Below the pieces are notes generated by a model. It ran no database searches. It worked only from the letters and a program-made list of their open reading frames with translations, and was not told the origin of the DNA. A program made the position numbers and the translations under genes. A stretch of 64,000 nucleotides of DNA from Emydura subglobosa (lineage: Eukaryota > Chordata > Testudines > Chelidae): positions 7,742,075 through 7,806,074 of the forward strand of contig ML679968.1 in the NCBI GenBank assembly GCA_007922225.1, given 5' to 3'. Shown in pieces: positions 58,036-64,000 of the stretch (positions are counted from its first letter, which is position 1; each line of letters begins with the position of its first letter).

Positions 58036-58670
58036 AGTCCCAGGCTCAACAAATTCATCCAGGGTTACTCCAGGTCAGTTAGGTCACCTGAAGCCAATTA
58101 AGGAGCTGGCCACAGCAGTTAAAAGCCTCCATTTCAGGCAGACAGGGGCAGCTGAAAGAGAGTTGGGAGAAGGAGTGGAGTGGAGCGGAGCAGAGCTCCT
58201 ACAGACCTTGATGCTTTTGCTGTTGCTGCTGCTGCTACAGTACCCAGGTATGAGAGTTAGGGAGAAGGCCATCTGGGCAGGGCTGAGGGTCGTAGGCCCA
58301 GAGGCCTGAAGGAGGACCCTGCTGCTCAGGTAACTGAGCAAAGGATTGAAGTGTGGGAACCTCACCGAAACGGGGGAGGATCACAGAGACGGAGAGACTC
58401 AAGGCGAGGAAGGCAGAAAAACCCTCTTCCCCGGTTCCATGAAGTGGATCGCAAGCTGGGGGAGCCACAGACAGGCGACCCAGGGAAGGTGGTAGGTCTC
58501 ATGGACTAAGCAGTTTGAGGCTATTCCTCTCAGGGTCCCTGGGCTGCGGTGCAGGGTAGAGGGCAGGACTGGGCCCGCCCCCCCTGCTCCCACCCAGCCA
58601 CACTGGCATAGCCGAAGAAAGCGCAGGACCCACAGGAGCAGAATAAACCTTCCTTGCCACACTACCTACA
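58036..58670 (+). mobile_element. GC-rich LTR/leader-like segment
   Basis: Plus-strand order: a TTAAAAG box (58119-58125), a purine-rich leader with GGAGTGGAGTGGAGCGGAGC, a (CTG)n-like stretch at 58214-58240, then a GC-rich block GGGCTGCGGTGCAGGGTAGA with GGGCCCGCCCCCCCTGC, and AATAAA at 58643-58648 followed by CCTTCCTTGCCACACTACCTACAGG in part. The GGGCTG...GGGCCC block has counterparts in the tails of elements A and B. No coding frame is convincing. It may be an LTR, or a 5' leader fragment of one; the left edge is uncertain. Confidence 0.45.
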
Positions 58671-59487
58671 GGAACCCCACAATCTGAAATGCTAAATTGT
58701 CAAATATATCCTACTTTAGCATTAAGTACTACTTTAGAAAAGCAGGAATTCTGGATATATAAATCAATAGTAACAGTGCCAATTGTTATTTACAGCACTT
58801 ATGCCCCTGGGAAATCTTGATTTTTAGAAGCACTAATTTCAGGAATCATGGCACATGTACAAATGCAGCAACATTGTCCCATGCATACAGTCAGTTTAAT
58901 ACCCATTCACACTGATGAAGATTCAGTGGAATTTTTCTAGATTTACGTACAAGTAACTGAGATCAGACTCTGACCTAAAGGTGGAAAAATACCAAGCCCC
59001 AGAACGTGACATTATTTAAAGGGTCTCCAATGTAGTCGGTCCATTTATAAACTTTAAAGCCATTATCTTTATACAATTCCTAATAATAATGACATATAGT
59101 ACATTCTTCATTGTGTAAGCCTTCTGCCAGGTGATGGTGTAGGCAGCAATAAGGGCTAGTTTCAATAACTTGGGCCCCACCTAGTAATCTGGGAAATTTG
59201 TAAATATTACCCCTGAGCACCTCTATGAAACAATACTTCCCCACTCACAAGCACTGAGTCTGTGTGTAACCAAAAAAAATGTATAAAAAGAAGGAAACAC
59301 AGAATTAATCGGGGAAAGCACTGCAAAAATTACTTGAAAGCATGTAACCAATAAATGAAACACCCACCTACAGCCACATAGGACTGAAACATACGCAAGC
59401 TGGTTAGAGCAGGCTAATTTTTTCTGAAAAATAGCTTTTTGGTCCAAAAAATGCAGATATATATATATTATCTGTTTCATTCTGTAG
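58671..59487. other. Unassigned AT-rich DNA
   Basis: No gene seen. Near 59416-59465 CTAATTTTTTCTGAAAAATA resembles the AT-rich MITE of 46444. Confidence 0.5.
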
Positions 59488-59566
59488 AAAATACTTGAAT
59501 AGTCATTGGGACAGACAGAGAGAATGACTCCATAACTTTGTTGTTAGGGCAGTTACCTGGGAGTAT

Positions 59567-59700
59567 ATTATTATTATTATATTTATTATATATATAATAT
59601 TATATAATTATTTATATATGCAACATATTATATTATGATATTATAATAAGTATTTATATTATAAAATATAAATAATATTATATATATTATTATTATATAA
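59567..59700. repeat. (ATT)n/(AT)n compound microsatellite
   Basis: About 134 bases of almost pure A/T with TTA and TATA periodicity. Confidence 0.95.
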
Positions 59701-59710
59701 CAGCTTCAGC

Positions 59711-59823
59711 AGAAGAGATTGAGAGACCTGTTCCAAATTACCCACAAGCCAATGGTAACTAATAAAAGATAAATAATAAAAGAGCCTTATATATTTGGAG
59801 CAGGTCTCTCAATCTCTCCTTCT
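59711..59823. repeat. Long inverted repeat
   Basis: 59711-59738 and 59793-59823 are inverted copies (GAGATTGAGAGACCTG and CAGGTCTCTCAATCTC within them), with one mismatch and a 3-base indel, around a 54-base AT-rich loop. Confidence 0.9.
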
Positions 59824-60639
59824 GATGCTCTTCCACTCTGTAGAAAATAGTTGAATAATCATTGAGCCAGAGAAACAGAGAATGACTCCATAACTTTGTG
59901 GTTAAGACAGTCACCTGGGGGAGGTATTCAAGACCCTGAACCCATGAATATTTAATGTATATAAAGTGAAGCAACTTTAGTAGGAGAGTTTAAGAACCTG
60001 CCCCAAAATACTGCCTTTGTCCAGTGGTTAGGGCATTCTCCTGAGAAGTGGAATATCCTTCAGCATGTGGACAGAGATAGTAGTGATGCAGCAGTAATGC
60101 TTTGTGGCCTGGGTGATGGTCTATTTCTTTTGATCCCACAGAAAAATCTCTGACTTGAATAAGGAGAAAGGGTTTGTTCTATAGTTCTTACTCTTTCAAG
60201 CATGGTAGAATTAATGGGCTAGATTCTGCTAACACAAGGTCATCACAGGTACACAATTCTCCCAGAGGGAGATTTTGGTGATGCAAGGCTACTGCAAACC
60301 TTGCTATACTAGGGTCTATAGCCATTGCATCTGGTGAAAGAAACATAGGACCCATGCTGATTGAAAAGGACACCTACACTTTTGATGTAGGAAACCTACT
60401 ATCAACCCCAAAGAACAGCGAAGTCTAGTAAATTTTCAAGAAAATGACCGTGCAATCTACCTCCTGGCATCCTCTTCTGACCAAGGTAATCAAGAAACAA
60501 ATTAAGAGTCATCTAACCCACTGTCAGTACCCTGGGCATCTCCTAAATGACTTTCAGGCTAGTTCATGAACAGGGACAAATTTGGGAAATCTCATTTTAC
60601 ATTGGCCCATGATGCCAGCCTCCATCCCATAGCTGCCTG

Positions 60640-61040
60640 TTTGAAAATTTAACACCTTCATGCTTTCTCCCATGTTGTCCCTCACATTTTCGAACAGCTC
60701 CCAATAAGCATCAGCAAAGCTACTTCACTATCCCCCTTCAGAACCTTCATTAAAACTCCCCTTTGCCCTGATGTCTACAAAAAACTCGACACTGGCTAGG
60801 CTGCTGGTGTTTAGAGATCCACACATATCATGCCAACCAATATCATCTCATTATTTCATTTTACTCCCCTATCTCTCTGTATCCATCTGTTGTCTCTTGT
60901 CTTATACTTAAATTGTAAACCCCTTGAGGTAGATACTATCCTTTTGTTCTATGTTTGTACAGTGCCTAGAACAACAGGTCCATGGTTAGGGCATCCAGGT
61001 GCTACAGTAATACAAATAATAATAATAATAATTAATAATG
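60640..61040 (+). mobile_element. L2-type LINE 3' end, plus strand
   Basis: AAATTGTAAACCCCTTGAGG, TTTGTTCTATGTTTGTACAG, TGCCTAGAACAACAGGTCCA, GGTGCTACAGTAATACAAAT and a terminal (AAT)n tract at 61013-61040 form the characteristic L2-type tail. The sequence upstream to about 60640 reads as degenerate 3' UTR and C-terminal codons. Confidence 0.8.
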
Positions 61041-63206
61041 GAAGACTATACCCCATCATAATGGATGACTTGGCCATGGTGATTTATGTCACAAGGCTAG
61101 TGTAATTTCAGAGTCTTCTATGTTATTTACACACCATCGTTATGGAGGGCTGCTTATTTATTATTGAGCTACATTTACAAGTTCAATACCTTATTTCCAG
61201 CAAAGTGGTTTAAATCTTCAAGTTCCTTAACCATTTGAATATGGCCTGGAAACAGGAGGCTTAGACTTTGAAAGTGAAAATAAACTAACTGTAGTCTGAG
61301 CTGCCCACAGGATGATTTTAGGCTCACAAAAAATAAACTGTGATTTAACAGCATTGTCTGATCTTGTGTGAAAGAGCTACAGTGCTTGGATATGTCTGGG
61401 CAAGATGCCGCCTTATAATTATGCATGAGAAACCCACATATTTCCACTTAATCCAGGCAGTACTGATGCCTGCTTTAGCATGCTTGGATTCTCCACTGCA
61501 TAAAATGTTGATTTTTGGTGATAAAGCTGAGGAGTATAAATGTACTTATAACACAGACGAAATGATGTTATTGGGATAGCATTATGAGCTGCAAGTCATG
61601 AAGACAGTCTGAAGCAATTGATGCTGAGGTGAGGTCCTAGAACGTGTGACTGCTAAAAGAGAGAATAGTAAAACAAATTCTACATTTGTGAGCTAGCAAA
61701 ATGCTAAAGATGTGCAGAAATATTCTGATGCTGGAAAAGCCTCTCACTTGTAAGGAAGGGAATAATGTGTTTTATTTCTTCTTTTAGCACTCTGAAGAAT
61801 CCACATGATATCATAAATCTCCATGGGAAATTGAAACATAATCACATTCCATGGGTGAGATATTCCATAACTCTGCAGGGATTTATTTTAGTTTATGGTG
61901 AATTAAATTGTTTAAGATCATTAGTATTTTCTGTTAAAATATGAGAAGGATCTATACTAACCGTTGCTTCAAAGCTATCTGAAAGTTATGGATTAAAAAC
62001 TCTCTCAAATTGCTAGAAAATTGACTCATTAAATATTTGCAAAAGTTTTCGGATGAATTCCATGCTTGAGTCACTCGTTCAGGTGGACCAACCATGAGAA
62101 TATACCATGTCTGTATCTATGGATAGATATAGATAGATAATAACACATCTTAAATAAGAAATGATATACACGTGTATATAGAGTTTAGGAAGTGGGTTAT
62201 ACTGAGCAGAACATCCCACAAATTGAAAAAATGAACAGTTTTACTGCTGCTTGCTGGAAAGGCATTTTTCACTACAAACTAATATTTTGAATCCATATAT
62301 TGTCTAGTTTATTACAACCTTAAAAATGATGAAGAGGAGGCATTCTAGTTATACACTCCTAGTGAGACGATTGTTGGCAGAGCTGAATGATTATAAAAGC
62401 TATCAGCCAATATAGCATCATGGATATACACTGAGTTAATGAGCGGTTAGAATTATTGTCATGCTTGTGGGTAGTAAAACAAATCGATTTGTGTGACCAA
62501 ATGCGAGAAAAATCTTCCTTGTGTTCTACACTGGCAAATGAAGAGGTATGCACAGAAACCATATATCACACCCATTTTCATTCTGTGGTTAACATGAGAA
62601 ATCAGTGAACCACTTGGCTTGGCACAGCATAACAATTCCAGTGAATATATTTGAAAGGCTAAAATCCATCATTATTTGAAAACAGGTTGTGTTTTAGCCA
62701 GGGAGATGGTACTTATTTCCTGGTGTCTGCCTTGGTTAGCAGACTAGTGACACTTCCCCTCAAGGAGGAAGGGAGCTAGTTCTGCCTCTTCGCCAGTCAG
62801 CCTTGAAATGAGCTAGGTTCTCTCCTTTTCTCTCCCCTGCCCAGGCCTGGCATTGGCTGAATGTATAATGGGGTGGGACTAGCTGGACTGAGGGGCTCTT
62901 TTTAACTCTTTCTGTCCTGATAGGCTCTGCTTCATAACATGAATAAATAGCTGGTAAAAGGAAAATACAATAGCAACTGGAAATATAGCAAATAGATTAT
63001 TGACTAATAGACCATCAGCTTCATGCTAATCACCAGCTAAGCAGGGAGAAGAGATTTGTGGATTCTTCTGCCTTCCTTCTCTCCTTCAAGGGATGCAAAG
63101 TCAGAGTTGTTTTTCCCCTTTTCCACATGGCACCCCTGAAATACCACCAGCCAGTGTCAGTTGAACCCTTCTGGTGGTTGCCTATAAAGCGCCTCTGCTC
63201 TGCTAA
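61041..63206. other. Unassigned AT-rich DNA
   Basis: No gene seen. A GATA-rich run lies near 62117-62140. 62700-62935 is GC-richer and may be part of an unrecognised repeat. Confidence 0.5.
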
Positions 63207-63266
63207 AACAACGAGAGTTCTGTAGCATTTTAAAGACTAACTAATTTAATTTCTGCAGGCATAAGC

Positions 63267-63294
63267 TTTCGTGGGCTGTAACCCACTTCGTCAG
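63267..63294 (-). ncRNA. Hammerhead-ribozyme-like core in Penelope tail
   Basis: The minus strand reads CTGACGA (63294-63288), then a stem GTGGG / CCCAC with a TACA-type loop, then CGAAA (ends 63267). CUGANGA-stem-GAAA is the conserved hammerhead core, and Penelope-like elements are known to carry hammerheads in their terminal repeats. The cleavage triplet (U-H after stem III) is not evident, so this copy is probably degenerate or needs a partner strand. Confidence 0.5.
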
Positions 63295-63451
63295 ATGTAA
63301 GGAATAGAAATCAGATTTGGGGTATAAATATACATCTAAGGTTAAGGAACAACAATGGGGAAGTTAGGTATAAGCAAAGTCCATTCAGTTAGAGTAGTTG
63401 AGGCCTATTCACAACCATTAATTAGGGGTGAGAATGTGTGAACAGTGACAA

Positions 63452-63739
63452 TTACTTCTTGTAATGAGATAACCATTCCAAGTCCCTATTTAGACCCAGT
63501 TTGATTGTGTCAAGTTTGCAGATGAGTTCCAATTCTGCAGTTTCTCTTTGAAGTCTGTTTTTGAAGTTTTTTTGTTGAAGTATGGCAACTTTCAAGTCAG
63601 CTTCAGAGTGTCCTGGGAGATTGAAGTGCTCTCTGATTGGTTTATGGATGTTACCATTTTTTATGTCTGATTTGTGTCCATTTATTCTTTTGCGTAGTGA
63701 CAGTCCGGTTTGGCCAATGTACATGGCAGAGGGGCACAT
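63452..63739 (-). pseudogene. GIY-YIG endonuclease domain of Penelope-like element
   Basis: The frame contains AMYIGQTGLSLRKRINGH, matching the (G/x)-(I/x)-Y...Y-I-G signature followed by the catalytic Arg in LRxRxNxH. A REHFNLPGH segment follows, and then RETAELELI with the catalytic Glu of the family, ending in a KLGLNRDLEWL tail usual for Penelope endonucleases. The enzyme nicks target DNA for insertion. The domain itself is open to its natural stop, but is separated from the upstream frame by a shift near 63735, so no full protein can be made. Confidence 0.85.
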
Positions 63740-64000
63740 GAGGCATATATAACATTAACAGATGTGCAGGTGAATGAGCTTCTTATGGTGTGGCTGATGT
63801 GGTTAGGACCTGTGATGGTGTCACTAGAGTCGATGTGTGGGCAGAACTGGCAACGGACTTTGTTGCAGGGGTAGGTTCCTGGGTTAGTGTTCTTGTATGG
63901 TGTACGGTTGCTGGTGAGTATTTGCTTCAGGTTGGAGGGCTGTCTGTAAGCAAGGATAGGTCTGCCTCTCACAGCTTGAGCAAGCGAGGGATCATCTGCT
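63682..64000 (-). pseudogene. Penelope-like connector region, upstream frame
   Basis: The frame is open from the window edge. It contains RPILAYRQPSNLKQIL, matching the conserved (P)xxxYR(R/Q)PxNL segment after the reverse transcriptase. Then comes a Cys-rich stretch (TYPCNKVRCQFCPH) and a later pair FTCTSVNVIY leading into the endonuclease. Around 63740 the reading shifts: compared with family spacing, about 10 bases seem deleted between the VNVIY block and the YIG block, taking out one base of frame. The frame then ends in a spurious tail at 63682. Confidence 0.75.

Larger units (their letters stand above)
59488..60053 (+). repeat. Hairpin-forming tRNA-like repeat, copies 2 and 3
   Basis: Two partial copies (59488-59566 and 59832-60053) share AAATACTTGAATAGTCATTG / AATAGTTGAATAATCATTGA, then AGAGAATGACTCCATAACTT, TTGTGGTTAAGACAGTCACC, with the copy at 2878-3190. 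The second also holds GTCCAGTGGTTAGGGCATTC. Between them lie a long AT microsatellite and a separate inverted repeat. Confidence 0.6.
63207..64000 (-). mobile_element. Penelope-like retroelement, 3' part, runs off the window
   Basis: On the minus strand the window end enters a Penelope-like coding region and reads through to its 3' tail at about 63207 (AACAACGAGAGTTCTGTAGC, AAGACTAACTAATTT). Order: connector with CCHH-type cysteines, GIY-YIG endonuclease, stop at 63452, then a 245-bp 3' tail that includes a hammerhead-like core. The reverse transcriptase should lie beyond 64000. The copy is inactive because of a frameshift near 63740. Confidence 0.85.

Noticed and set aside
1..64000. CRISPR arrays, bacterial operons or prophage
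   Set aside because: No regularly spaced repeats, ribosome-binding sites or long clustered frames; all features are of vertebrate type.

Overview
The window is vertebrate genomic DNA, AT-rich and free of any host gene I can support. The repeat content points to a sauropsid, most likely a turtle; a crocodilian is second choice. Reasons: many CR1 LINE relics of several subfamilies with the typical 3' end (TCATAGAA read on the opposite strand), L2-clade LINE relics, an ancient MIR/CORE-SINE-like tail, a Penelope-like element with a GIY-YIG endonuclease, Gypsy-type LTR relics, hAT-type miniature elements with 8-bp target duplications, and a swarm of small palindromic repeats built around a CCATTGACTTCAATGG-like core. 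There is no bacterial-style gene organisation, and nearly all open frames are short and accidental.

Layout. 1-5.9 kb: MIR-like tail, a hAT-type MITE (2413-2695), a hairpin-forming tRNA-like repeat, and a CR1 3' end. 7.2-7.9 kb: an L2 reverse-transcriptase relic on the minus strand. 9.4-10.4 kb: a possible solo LTR. 16-19.2 kb: palindromic repeat, L2 3' end, and a long minus-strand CR1 split by a 621-bp insertion. 21.5-22.7 kb and 26.05-27.07 kb: two GC-rich elements with TGTA...TACA ends, short terminal direct repeats, 4-5-bp target duplications and one open frame each for related proline-rich acidic proteins; the second sits inside a CR1. 23.5-24.3 kb: an older LINE RT relic. 27.1-30.3 kb: a decayed minus-strand Gypsy element with LTR-like promoter, Gag, zinc knuckle, a DSG protease remnant, and a coiled-coil-like region where reverse transcriptase would be expected. 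30-57 kb: mostly unassigned AT-rich DNA with scattered CR1 ends, MITEs, microsatellites and a second possible LTR. 57.5-58.7 kb: a GC-rich composite of a minus-strand LINE C-terminus and an LTR/leader-like segment. 59.5-61 kb: hairpin repeats, a long AT microsatellite and an L2 3' end. 63.2-64 kb: the 3' end of a Penelope-like element, with a hammerhead-ribozyme-like core, running off the window.

The best candidates for something undescribed are the two short-terminal-repeat elements with the proline-rich acidic open frame, the hammerhead-like core in the Penelope tail, and the shared core of the palindromic MITEs. No pathway or operon is present. All element assignments come from reading the sequence and remembered family features; no database search was run.
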